A DNA stretch of 55,514 nt from contig CAMDGQ010000022.1 of NCBI GenBank assembly GCA_945897955.1, forward strand, positions 1 to 55,514. The letters run 5' to 3'. Positions 1 through 6,313 of the stretch are shown piece after piece. The stretch comes from Tepidiphilus sp. J10. Its GTDB lineage: Bacteria > Pseudomonadota > Gammaproteobacteria > Burkholderiales > Thiobacillaceae. The notes under the pieces are model-generated. The model saw nothing but the letters and a program-made list of their open reading frames with translations. It was not told the DNA's origin and searched no databases. Numbering within the stretch: position 1 is the stretch's first letter; each line of letters starts with the position of its first letter. A program made the translations under genes and the position numbers.

Positions 1-109
1 TGGTCAGGTCCGAGGCCAGCGGCAACAACTGTTTAGGCAAAGCCTTGCGCGACAAAGGCCAGAGTCGGGTGCCGGAACCACCGGAAAGAATGACGGGATA
101 GAGAGACAT
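1..109 (-). CDS. manC: Mannose-1-phosphate guanylyltransferase, N-terminal part only
   Basis: The first 36 codons read leftwards from an ATG at 109 and leave the window. They give [20 protein letters not shown] and then [11 protein letters not shown]. This is the nucleotide-binding start of the ManC/AlgA/CpsB family ([12 protein letters not shown] plus the following PKQ). The family converts mannose-1-phosphate and GTP to GDP-mannose for exopolysaccharide or O-antigen synthesis, often as a fusion with mannose-6-phosphate isomerase; whether the isomerase half is present cannot be seen. The signature is diagnostic at family level. Confidence 0.85.
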   Translation of the reverse strand, partial: MSLYPVILSGGSGTRLWPLSRKALPKQLLPLASDLT

Positions 110-518
110 GGCAGGCTCGTTGTTGACAGAGGCGTGAAGGTTAATGGGGGATGCGGGATGGGGGAAGAGGGATGCGGGAAATCATGCCTGCAAGGAGCGT
201 TTCGAACGCGTCAGATCGTCACCGATGTGGGGACGCCGACGGAGTGCGTATATGGACGATGACCAGGAAAAAGCGATGAGCCGCATGTTCACCCCACCAC
301 ACCCCAGCGCAACGCGGCGCGAAGGCATCCGGCATGAAAAGCCCCCCACAAACAAAGTTGGACAGAGATTAATAAAACCGTGGTCTGTCCCATATTGTCG
401 TGGTCTGCGAGATCAATCCCGTGGTCTGACCACAATTAATTTTGGGCATGACGGATATAGAATGAAGTTTGTGTGCGTGTTGGCTATAAATAGTGCAATC
501 ATTATGAGATGGCGTCTA
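110..518. other. Gene-free stretch with three short direct repeats
   Basis: No convincing gene is seen in about 400 bases. A 133-codon plus-strand frame is open from 144 but has low-complexity, arginine/proline-rich content, no domain and no ribosome site. The only structure is a 9-base word, CGTGGTCTG, at 379-387, 399-407 and 420-428 (20 and 21 bases apart). I recall runs of this word next to transposase remnants in other proteobacteria, so this may be a decayed mobile-element end. Confidence 0.5.
379..428. repeat. Three direct repeats of CGTGGTCTG, ~20 bp period
   Basis: CGTGGTCTG occurs at 379, 399 and 420 with different sequence between copies, so the period is about two helical turns. 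This could be a binding array or the remains of a transposon end. It lies 90 bases downstream of the GIY-YIG gene on the opposite strand. Confidence 0.55.
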
Positions 519-929
519 TCAGTCGATGTCTTCATTGAGATCTGAATTGCATTCAGAGTGTTCATGTTCAATGAGAATGCCGAAAGTGTCATTATTGGCC
601 AGCTCTACAAGACAAGGAGGAAGCACTTCTTTGCCTTCAATTTCTCTCCAGTGCTCATCAAAATAATGCTCGGCTACTTGCCTAGATTTTTCTGCGCTAA
701 TATTGAAAAATTCGTAGTCTAGCCTGAATTCATCCAGCACTCTATGTATAAACTTTTCGGCTTTAGCTGGTTCATAGACTTCTAGTTCCCATATAACCAC
801 AAAGTTACAGTGCCATTTTTCACTTAGCTCGTCACTTCGTATGTCTGGACTGCGTTCTGTATACCCAATCTTCACGTATTTTCCGTAGCGCCTATGATCG
901 TTTATCATGCAATAAATATAACCAGACAT
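519..929 (-). CDS. GIY-YIG-like (T5orf172 / MUG113) small protein
   Basis: This 136-residue protein begins GYIYCMIN, continues YVKIGYTERSPDIRSDELS and ends its domain with AEKFIHRVLDEFRLDYEFF. That is the arrangement of the T5orf172/MUG113 branch of the GIY-YIG nuclease superfamily: short hydrophobic strand, V-K-I-G-x-T, then a helix with an E/H pair. It probably acts on DNA, but the substrate is unknown. The tail after residue 110 is acidic and poorly conserved in type. The gene is AT-richer than the chromosome to its right and starts 28 bases after a candidate attC core, so it may be the last cassette of a small integron-like array. Confidence 0.7.
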   Translation of the reverse strand: MSGYIYCMINDHRRYGKYVKIGYTERSPDIRSDELSEKWHCNFVVIWELEVYEPAKAEKFIHRVLDEFRLDYEFFNISAEKSRQVAEHYFDEHWREIEGKEVLPPCLVELANNDTFGILIEHEHSECNSDLNEDID

Positions 930-956
930 AGGCTAATCTCTATAGGCCACACGTGG

Positions 957-1014
957 AGCCAACTGGCTTAGCGCGGCATTGTCGCGTAGCGTTCGGTTGA
1001 GAGCCGGGTTGGGC
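957..1014 (-). mobile_element. Candidate degenerate attC site
   Basis: Read on the minus strand the segment starts GCCCAAC, a perfect R'' core, and ends GTTGGCT, a one-step departure from the R' consensus GTTRRRY. GGCT near the start pairs with AGCC near the end, and a GC-rich partly self-complementary centre lies between. It sits just after the stop of the 1059-1403 gene and just before the start of the 519-929 gene, as an attC should. The imperfect R' core keeps confidence low. Confidence 0.4.
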
Positions 1015-1058
1015 ATAGCAGCAAAAGAATGAGAATATTGTTAATAAGGAACGTTAAT

Positions 1059-1403
1059 CTATCGTTGGTTATGAAAGTCGGGGCCTAGATGTTCGCTTAG
1101 CGAATCCTCCAGTTGCTTGACTACTTCTGGTTTCACCCAGCCGTTATCCAGCGCCATATTTGCGACCTTAATCCACCATTGCGCACTTTGCGCAACTCTC
1201 GGGTTAGATGAATCCAAGTTCCGGCTGTTATATGCTAAATAAGCAATGGCCAGTTCATGTTCATTCAATGATGGATAGCACTCGGAAACCTTAATCAGTT
1301 CCTCAGCGTTGTTTCGTTCTAATGCAATCCGATAGTTTTGAAGAAGAGCACCTCTCGTCTTTCTGAATTTGCTGGCTGTCTTGATCACATCAAAAAAACC
1401 CAT
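1059..1403 (-). CDS. Hypothetical small protein
   Basis: The protein has 114 residues if started at the ATG at 1403, which is preceded by AAGGAG seven bases upstream. The ATG at 1409 is too close to that site, and the one at 1436 lacks one. The protein is helical and soluble-looking, beginning MGFFDVIKTASKFRK and containing two tetratricopeptide-like stretches (NNAEELIKVSE; HELAIAYLAYNSRN). I do not recognise a family. It lies between two attC-like sites, so the simplest reading is an integron cassette gene of unknown function. Confidence 0.6.
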   Translation of the reverse strand: MGFFDVIKTASKFRKTRGALLQNYRIALERNNAEELIKVSECYPSLNEHELAIAYLAYNSRNLDSSNPRVAQSAQWWIKVANMALDNGWVKPEVVKQLEDSLSEHLGPDFHNQR

Positions 1404-1590
1404 GGCCATGCTCCTTGGTATAGGCGCTGCATTCACTGGTTAATAGTGGGCAGACCCAATGCCGTTAAGGTAAGGAATCTCTGAACAACGTAGCTAACCC
1501 TTTTAACCGAACTCTCGTTCACGTGGCTGCGACGAACTGTAGATGTGTACCATCGATCCAATTCAATATCCATAAACTGCCCCTTGAGTC

Positions 1591-1662
1591 GCCCAACGTT
1601 TAGCTTGAGGGGCGCGGAGCCGGCTTGCCGGCGGAGCGTCCCTCTCGAAGCGTTTGTTGGGC
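1591..1662 (-). mobile_element. Integron attC recombination site
   Basis: On the minus strand this 72-base segment begins with the R'' core GCCCAAC and ends with the R' core GTTGGGC, both matching the attC consensus (RYYYAAC / GTTRRRY). Inside, GCTTCGAGAGGG near one end pairs with CCCCTCAAGC near the other, leaving the small mismatches expected of L boxes with extrahelical bases. A GC-rich hairpin centre (GCCGGC...GCCGGC) lies in the middle. It starts 26 bases after the stop codon of the 1688-2071 gene. Together these make it a convincing cassette-type attC. No integron integrase is visible nearby. Confidence 0.82.
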
Positions 1663-1687
1663 GTTACACATATACGGTAACAAGGCT

Positions 1688-2071
1688 TTAGATGTTGTTC
1701 CATGCCAGCCAATGCGCCATGAACAAATTAACAGTGAGAAGGCCTGGGGCAATCAGATTTACGAATAGCAGATTGAGCGCAATAATATTTTGACACAGAG
1801 AAATAATTACGCCACCGCCAATAATCCCAGCTATATAGACGCCCACTACAGACAAAAATGAGACGTCACCAAATACAGCGATGGCGAGCACGGAGAATTG
1901 TGATGCGATACCCACAAAAACAATGGTTAGTTTGTAGATGCCTCCGAATATGCCCATCTTGTACAAGCCGGGTGGCGCATAGATGGGATCTTTGAACCAT
2001 GATGATATGCCCAACGATACTAGAGCAGATAAAGGAGGGGTTAAGATTGCGGCAATATAAATTGAGTTCAT
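1688..2071 (-). CDS. Small integral membrane protein
   Basis: This 127-residue protein has three or four hydrophobic segments: about residues 4-22, 46-68, 71-95 and 97-120, including GVYIAGIIGGGVIISL. It has no recognisable domain. Its ATG overlaps the stop of the upstream gene in an ATGA, so the two are probably translationally coupled and travel on one cassette ended by the attC at 1591-1662. A two-gene cassette of a soluble and a membrane protein can be a toxin/immunity or defence pair, but nothing in the sequence proves this. Confidence 0.6.
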   Translation of the reverse strand: MNSIYIAAILTPPLSALVSLGISSWFKDPIYAPPGLYKMGIFGGIYKLTIVFVGIASQFSVLAIAVFGDVSFLSVVGVYIAGIIGGGVIISLCQNIIALNLLFVNLIAPGLLTVNLFMAHWLAWNNI

Positions 2072-2581
2072 GGCTTTACTAGCGAAAGTTTAAATATTCG
2101 GCAACCGTATCGGGTTTTTTTAAACTCGGCGTACAAAGGCGGGCCTTGTTCTTTAAATATATCAGCAGGCAACTTAATGTCTTCAATATGTGACTTTCTT
2201 CCAAACACACATAGCAAAGCAAATGCCTGTGGCCTTGCTTTAAGAAACGCTTGAAGTTTTTCTTGGTCGCCTTTGATATTGATTTTGGCTGCCTTTGCCC
2301 ACTTGACTTCCATAGCGATCTCGATGTCGTGACCTAAGGCACGAAAATCAATTCGCTTTCGATCTCCTTGGGGGGGGCATGATTCCAGGGCATTCATATT
2401 CACACGATACAGAGTAGCCGCGCGCTGTAAGAATACGGAGTATTGGTTCATAAAGAACGTACTCACTGAAAGACTGGTTCATTTCACATGCTGCAAGATA
2501 GCTTACATAGCCAGTAAGACCTCGCTTTATGCGAAATAGCACCTCTTTAGGTTCAGAATTTCTAATCGTAGAGTGCGGCAT
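2068..2581 (-). pseudogene. Frameshifted hypothetical protein (one gene in two frames)
   Basis: Two overlapping minus-strand frames join into one sensible protein. The first (from the ATG at 2581) reads MPHSTIRNSEPKEVLFRIKR... to CEYECPGI. The second continues QGDRKRIDFRALGHDIEIAMEVKWAK... to the stop at 2068. The switch falls on a run of eight G (2370-2377; C8 in the gene strand): seven would restore one frame of about 170 residues. Its D-F-R-x14-E-V-K pattern (IDFRALGHDIEIAMEVKW) resembles the core of PD-(D/E)XK nuclease-like folds, which is only suggestive. The break may be a sequencing error, a phase-variable tract or true decay. Confidence 0.6.
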
Positions 2582-2598
2582 GGGGGTTCTTTGATGAC

Positions 2599-2605
2599 GC
2601 CCAAC
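2599..2605 (-). mobile_element. Lone attC/attI-type core GTTGGGC before the first cassette gene
   Basis: On the minus strand GTTGGGC is followed 18 bases later by the start of the 2068-2581 gene, the position of an R' core. No matching R'' core is seen on its other side, only a small hairpin (AGAATC...GATTCT), so a full attC is not supported. It could be an attI-type site or a decayed attC. Confidence 0.35.
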
Positions 2606-2611
2606 AGTTGA

Positions 2612-3000
2612 TTGAACAGAATCTTGTATATCCGTGCTATACGGATTCTTGATATCACCAGCCAGTCACCTGCGCTTCTGCTGCTTGCTGGCGTTCCTTG
2701 TTATCGATATTTCGCTTCTACCGTATCAGGGAGAGGCTGTTGCGTGAAGCCTTGCGAGAGGTACTTCTGCAGAAATTTCCGGGGCGGCATGAAAAGTCAC
2801 ATTTTTTCAATGCCTTACAAGCTGTGAGGCGCGCTGGTAGGTGTCGTTCGCAGATGCTGGCATCCATGCATTTGGCAGGCATGAATGGGGCGATCCGGCT
2901 TGTGACGATGTGTGGAATGTCCTTGGAAAGGTGGGGCGGTTGCATAGTTATCCGTGCATAGTTATCCGGGTCAGACCACCGAATCCGTCCCGTCCATCTT
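2612..3000. other. Gene-free stretch between cassette cluster and toxin-antitoxin pair
   Basis: Frames of up to 116 codons are open on both strands but none has a ribosome site, domain or plausible composition. No integrase signature was found on the plus strand, where an integron integrase would be expected. The only structure is a perfect tandem duplication of TGCATAGTTATCCG at 2941-2954 and 2955-2968. Confidence 0.5.
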
Positions 3001-3336
3001 TCACAATCCCAGATGCAATCGCAGCGCCGCCTCTACAGCCTGCATCCGGTCCAACTCCAAATGTCCCACGGCTACGCCCTGGATGCGTTCCTTCGCGATG
3101 GTGCGAATTTGCTGCGCCTGGACCTTGGAATCCTTGGGCAGGCCCGACTCACCGGCGGCTAACGCCACCTCAAAGGGATAGACCTTGCTGACGTTGGAGG
3201 TGAGAGGTAGAACGGTAACAGTGCTGGCAGAGCGATTGTTGGCGTTGTTGCTGACGATGAGCACGGGGCGGCGTTTGTTGATCTCGGAGCCGACAGTAGG
3301 ACTCAGGTCGGCGAAAAAGAGGTCACCACGTTTCAT
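3001..3336 (-). CDS. mazF: MazF/PemK-type mRNA interferase toxin
   Basis: This 111-residue protein starts at the ATG at 3336 (MKRGDLFFADLSPTVGSE). It carries the PemK/MazF features in order: R-G-D-x-x-x-A-D-L-S-P-x-x-G-S-E at 3-18, R-R-P-V-L-I-V-S-N at about 22-30, and the T-V-x-V-L-P-L-T-S strand. The family consists of ribosome-independent endoribonucleases that cut mRNA at short motifs when released from the antitoxin. The open frame extends upstream, but that part overlaps the antitoxin gene out of frame and is rejected. The gene overlaps the antitoxin by 14 bases, so the pair is one operon. Confidence 0.88.
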   Translation of the reverse strand: MKRGDLFFADLSPTVGSEINKRRPVLIVSNNANNRSASTVTVLPLTSNVSKVYPFEVALAAGESGLPKDSKVQAQQIRTIAKERIQGVAVGHLELDRMQAVEAALRLHLGL

Positions 3337-3547
3337 CAGCCAGCCCCTCGCTATTGGTGATGTTCCAGGCTGCATCGACCTCACCGCTGGCTTCGCGGTA
3401 GGCGTTGTCCAGGCTTTGCTCGCGCAGCAGGCGGATCGCGTACTCCACGACCTGGGAACGGCTGCGTATGGCGTGCTCAGCGCGGTAGGCTTCAATGAAG
3501 GCGACCGCCTCCGGAGGTAGGGATATGGAAAGCTTTTCGGCAAGCAT
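3323..3547 (-). CDS. Ribbon-helix-helix antitoxin partner of MazF
   Basis: This 74-residue protein starts at the ATG at 3547, with AGAGGA six bases upstream. Residues 4-45 (EKLSISLPPEAVAFIEAY, then RSRSQVVEYAIRLLRE) fit a CopG/Arc-type ribbon-helix-helix DNA-binding domain. The acidic C-terminal tail (about 50-74) would bind the toxin. It is first in the operon, before mazF, as usual for autoregulated antitoxins. The partner is a RHH protein rather than an AbrB-type MazE, as in the mycobacterial and Bacillus MazEF branches. Confidence 0.85.
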   Translation of the reverse strand: MLAEKLSISLPPEAVAFIEAYRAEHAIRSRSQVVEYAIRLLREQSLDNAYREASGEVDAAWNITNSEGLADETW

Positions 3548-3567
3548 GAGGTTTCCTCTTTTAGTTG

Positions 3568-3587
3568 CTACCAATAATCCTACCAAT
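3568..3587. promoter_or_regulatory. Candidate antitoxin operator (direct repeats)
   Basis: CTACCAAT occurs twice, at 3568-3575 and 3580-3587, exactly 12 bases apart, about 20 bases upstream of the antitoxin start. Adjacent RHH dimers commonly bind sites spaced by about one helical turn, so this is a likely autoregulatory operator. Inferred from position only. Confidence 0.45.
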
Positions 3588-3660
3588 GTTGGGAATGGTC
3601 GGCAAACTGACTTGGTCACTCCGTAGCAATTGGAACTGGGCAGGGCGCCGAACTGTCCTG

Positions 3661-3769
3661 GCAGCGCGTAGGCGGAAAAGCAGTTTCTTCGCGCTTTCCG
3701 CCGGATGCTTGGCATTCGGCGGATAACGCCGGCAAAAAGGCCGCCGGCTCATCGACCCTACGCGGGCTG
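3661..3769. repeat. ~110 bp inverted-repeat element, copy A
   Basis: Runs from GCAGCGCGTAGG to CCCTACGCGGGCTG. The termini are complementary (GCGTAGG.. / ..CCCTACGC) and an internal hairpin is formed by TCCGCCGGATGC and GCATTCGGCGGA. About 90% identical to copy B at 4380-4489, from which it lacks one G. It has the size and fold of a MITE- or REP-type intergenic repeat. Confidence 0.85.
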
Positions 3770-3785
3770 CGATGACACGTGAACT

Positions 3786-4223
3786 TCAGCCACCACCCAA
3801 CTTCCGCCGCCACACCGGTTCGATTTCATGCTCCGCACACCATTCAGCGGCTTGGCGCATTTCGAAGTCGTTCTCGAAGCGAAACCAGCTTTCGCGCGCT
3901 TCCGGATAGTCGAGCAGGGCGTCCTTGAAGTGGCGAAACGGCTTGCGGCCATCCAGGGCATGTTGCAACACATCGGCAAGCCGCCCTTCCGGCAGGGTGT
4001 CGACGAAATCCTGCATGGCTTCGTAGGCGAGGTGGGATTCGGTCGGCTCGATGTAGAGGTAGCGCGGATCGTCGCCGAAGTTCTCCGGCAGTTCATCCAC
4101 ATCGGGCGAGTCGAGCAGGACGGCCCCGGTTTCGCTGTCCAGGTACCAACGGATTTCGAGGCTGTCCGAATGGCTGCCGAGTGCCAGCATCAGGTCGTCA
4201 GGGTCAATTTCGAGTCGGGTCAT
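3786..4223 (-). CDS. UPF0158 family protein
   Basis: This 145-residue acidic protein starts at the ATG at 4223. Family-typical blocks are visible: RWYLDSETGAVLLDS (about 25-39), the R-Y-L-Y-I-E-P stretch, EAMQDFVDTLPEGRL (about 68-82), then GRKPFRHFKDALLDYPEARESWFRFEND (about 92-118), which is the most diagnostic part. The biochemical role of the UPF0158 family is unknown. The gene is alone, flanked by direct copies of the same ~110 bp inverted-repeat element. Confidence 0.85.
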   Translation of the reverse strand: MTRLEIDPDDLMLALGSHSDSLEIRWYLDSETGAVLLDSPDVDELPENFGDDPRYLYIEPTESHLAYEAMQDFVDTLPEGRLADVLQHALDGRKPFRHFKDALLDYPEARESWFRFENDFEMRQAAEWCAEHEIEPVWRRKLGGG

Positions 4224-4379
4224 CAGGGCCTCGCTATAAGCAGGTCGCGCAGGGCGTCAGCCAGACGCTGCACGGTGACGGGTTCGGGAGCAGGAATCTT
4301 AAGATAGGCGCGGCCGCTTTGCGGGTCGGTTTCCACCAGGGGAGCAGGCCGCTTGCGCCGGAGAGGCCACCCAATAGTT

Positions 4380-4489
4380 GCAGCGCGTAGGGCGGAAAAG
4401 CGGCTTCATCGCGCATTCCGCCGGATGTTTGGCATTCGGCGGATAACGCCGGCAAAAAGGCCGCCGGTTCATCCGCCCTACGCAGGCTG
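4380..4489. repeat. ~110 bp inverted-repeat element, copy B
   Basis: Second copy of the element at 3661-3769, in the same orientation 720 bases away. Termini GCGTAGGGCGGA and TCCGCCCTACGC are perfect inverse complements, and the internal hairpin is conserved. The two copies bracket the UPF0158 gene. Confidence 0.85.
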
Positions 4490-4491
4490 AT

Positions 4492-4549
4492 GTAGGTGCG
4501 AATTTATTCGCACGCAAACGGTTGATTATGCGAATAAATTCGCACCTAC
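4492..4549. repeat. REP-like palindrome with perfect 20-bp arms
   Basis: GTAGGTGCGAATTTATTCGC (4492-4511) is followed after 18 bases by its exact inverse complement (4530-4549). The word resembles the GTAGG(A/T)GCGAAT-type REP repeats known in Pseudomonas and other proteobacteria. It starts two bases after copy B ends, so two repeat families are stacked here. A transcript would fold into a long hairpin without a U tract. Confidence 0.85.
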
Positions 4550-4590
4550 CGTCCGGTCAACGCGGTTTTTGGTTGATTCCGAGCGCCCGG

Positions 4591-4641
4591 TTGGGCAAGT
4601 TGAAGATCAGCTTTGGCGTGTGTCCCGGCGTCGGCAAGACA
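4591..4641 (+). pseudogene. Remnant of kdpD (N-terminal P-loop segment)
   Basis: Seventeen codons read LGKLKISFGVCPGVGKT. This matches the start of the KdpD sensor-kinase domain (G-K-L-K-x-x-F-G-x-x-x-G-V-G-K-T) of the potassium-responsive KdpDE system. Nothing before or after it in frame continues the protein, and the right end stops at the end of the ygiF-like gene. It therefore looks like a fossil fragment left by deletion. It is short, so chance similarity cannot be fully excluded. Confidence 0.5.
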
Positions 4642-4642
4642 A

Positions 4643-6202
4643 CTAGCGCCAGAACTGGCGCGATTGCGCCAGTCGTCGCCAGATTTCGGCTGAAATGTGG
4701 GCGTGGCGCGCGATATCGACTTGCAAAGCGCCTTCGATGCGGCCCAGATCGAAACTCAGCGCGATGGTTTTTTTCGGTATGGCATGAAGCAGACGGGCGC
4801 CGACATGGGCGTCATTTGCGCGACCGAGGACGTTCTGCAAGTCAGCCAGGGCGGCGATGAAACGCACGCCACGCTTGCCGTACAGGGGAGCGAAGGCGTC
4901 CGCCGCGTAGCGCAATTTCTTGGTGGCAATGCGGGCCAGGTGGCGTTCCGCCGGGGTGAGCCTTGCGAATCGGCGACAGCGTTTGCGCAGCGTCAGCCAG
5001 CGTTTTTCGAGGATGGCGGAGGCCCAGGCATGGGCGTTCCCCGGCCCGGATTCGCGGATCGGCTCCGGCGACGCCAGCAGACTTCGGCCAAGGTCGAGTA
5101 CCAGGCGGGTGAATGCACTGTCGCGCAGCAACGCCTGGGCTTGCTGACGACTGTCGACAGCCGCTGCCCGGATCAGTGCAAGCAATGCATCTTCGCTGGA
5201 TGACGGCTGAAACGCCTGCTCTTGCGCGGGGTTTTCGCCCAGCGCCGCCAATGTTTTGGGCAGTGTTTCGTGCAGAAAGACATCCCAGTCGCGCGCCGGA
5301 TTGAGGCCGCGCATGAGGTCACGCAAGGCCTGCGCGGTGTTCGCGCCGATTCCGCCGACGCCCTCGCCCAGCCCCTTCGCCAGCGCCACTCCGGTCCGCA
5401 GCCGGCGCAGCGCGATACGAAACTGGTGCAGATATTCGATGTTCTCGGCGTGCTCCAGAAAGCCCGGCACATTGGCGACCAGTTGCGCCAGCGCCGCTTG
5501 CATCATCGCGTTCCAGGCTGCATCGGCACTCTGTCCGGGTTGTATCGCCGGGCGCTCCGCTTTGACCGGCGCCGGAGTGAACGCACCGCTAAGGGCATAG
5601 CCGCGCTCCGCCTTGCTGCGCGGCTCGACGCCGAGCGCGACCTGCTCCAGCAATTGCGTGGCCAGGTCGAACAGAAATTCGGGCGCGCCGGCTTTCAGTT
5701 CAATCTCGATTTCGGAGATGGCCTGTCTCGCCTCGCCGGCCCGGATTTCGCTGGCCTGGATATCGCCAACCCGAATTTCGCCAATATCCAGCGCCAGTTC
5801 GGCCTGATCATCGCCGCGCACGATCTGCCAGGTAGTACGCTGGAATTCGGTAATGAAAACCGGCGCGATGCGCTGCAGGTCGATACCGCGCAGCAGTTCC
5901 AGGGCCGCCGAGGGCAACACCGCAAAGTCGGGGCTGGCGCCGCCGGCGACGGCCATTTCCCATTCCGGCCGGCTCGACATCGCGCCGACCGCGCGCGCTT
6001 CCGCCTTCAGGGTCTGCACCCAGTGATAGCCGACCCGGCGCACGCGCAGCGCGATGCCGCGCCGCATCAGATCGAACTCCGGCGTATCGAAATAGATGCT
6101 GTGCAGGATTTTTTTCGTCGGTTTGATCTCGCGCAACAGCGGATGCCGCCGGATGCGCGCGGCTTGGCGCGCGGGCAGGGCCAGTTTGAGTTCGATTTCC
6201 AT
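4643..6202 (-). CDS. ygiF: CYTH-CHAD protein, predicted inorganic triphosphatase
   Basis: This 519-residue protein starts at the ATG at 6202. The N-terminal CYTH domain (about 1-205) opens with the hallmark E-x-E-x-K (MEIELKL) and has later basic and acidic strands (ALRVRRVG; SEIEIELKAG; SKAERGY). A CHAD domain follows (about 225-515), with its two H-x-x-R-x-x-x-R-R-L-R type helices: YLHQFRIALRRLRTG and HLARIATKKLRYAAD. E. coli YgiF, with the same architecture, hydrolyses inorganic triphosphate, and CHAD domains bind polyphosphate. The gene is divergent from ppk across a 111-base promoter region, which fits a joint role in polyphosphate metabolism. Confidence 0.9.
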   Translation of the reverse strand: MEIELKLALPARQAARIRRHPLLREIKPTKKILHSIYFDTPEFDLMRRGIALRVRRVGYHWVQTLKAEARAVGAMSSRPEWEMAVAGGASPDFAVLPSAALELLRGIDLQRIAPVFITEFQRTTWQIVRGDDQAELALDIGEIRVGDIQASEIRAGEARQAISEIEIELKAGAPEFLFDLATQLLEQVALGVEPRSKAERGYALSGAFTPAPVKAERPAIQPGQSADAAWNAMMQAALAQLVANVPGFLEHAENIEYLHQFRIALRRLRTGVALAKGLGEGVGGIGANTAQALRDLMRGLNPARDWDVFLHETLPKTLAALGENPAQEQAFQPSSSEDALLALIRAAAVDSRQQAQALLRDSAFTRLVLDLGRSLLASPEPIRESGPGNAHAWASAILEKRWLTLRKRCRRFARLTPAERHLARIATKKLRYAADAFAPLYGKRGVRFIAALADLQNVLGRANDAHVGARLLHAIPKKTIALSFDLGRIEGALQVDIARHAHISAEIWRRLAQSRQFWR

Positions 6203-6313
6203 GCTGTAGCTCCGGCGGGTAGATTAAGCCGCGATAGAAGGCCGATGCGCTTGAGGTTAGCATCGAGCGTCCCGACAAGTGTTACAGCGCCCCGAAAGCG
6301 CCCATTCGCCACC

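Noticed and set aside
144-545. 133-codon plus-strand frame near the left edge
   Set aside because: No ribosome site, no domain, and it runs into the end of the GIY-YIG gene on the other strand.
2612-3000. Search for an integron integrase or attI beside the cassette cluster
   Set aside because: No tyrosine-recombinase motifs in any frame; only a lone GTTGGGC core with no second core.
5222-6313. N-terminal extension of the ppk frame
   Set aside because: Lies antisense to the CYTH-CHAD gene, has no PPK similarity, and the ATG at 6314 gives the family's normal length.
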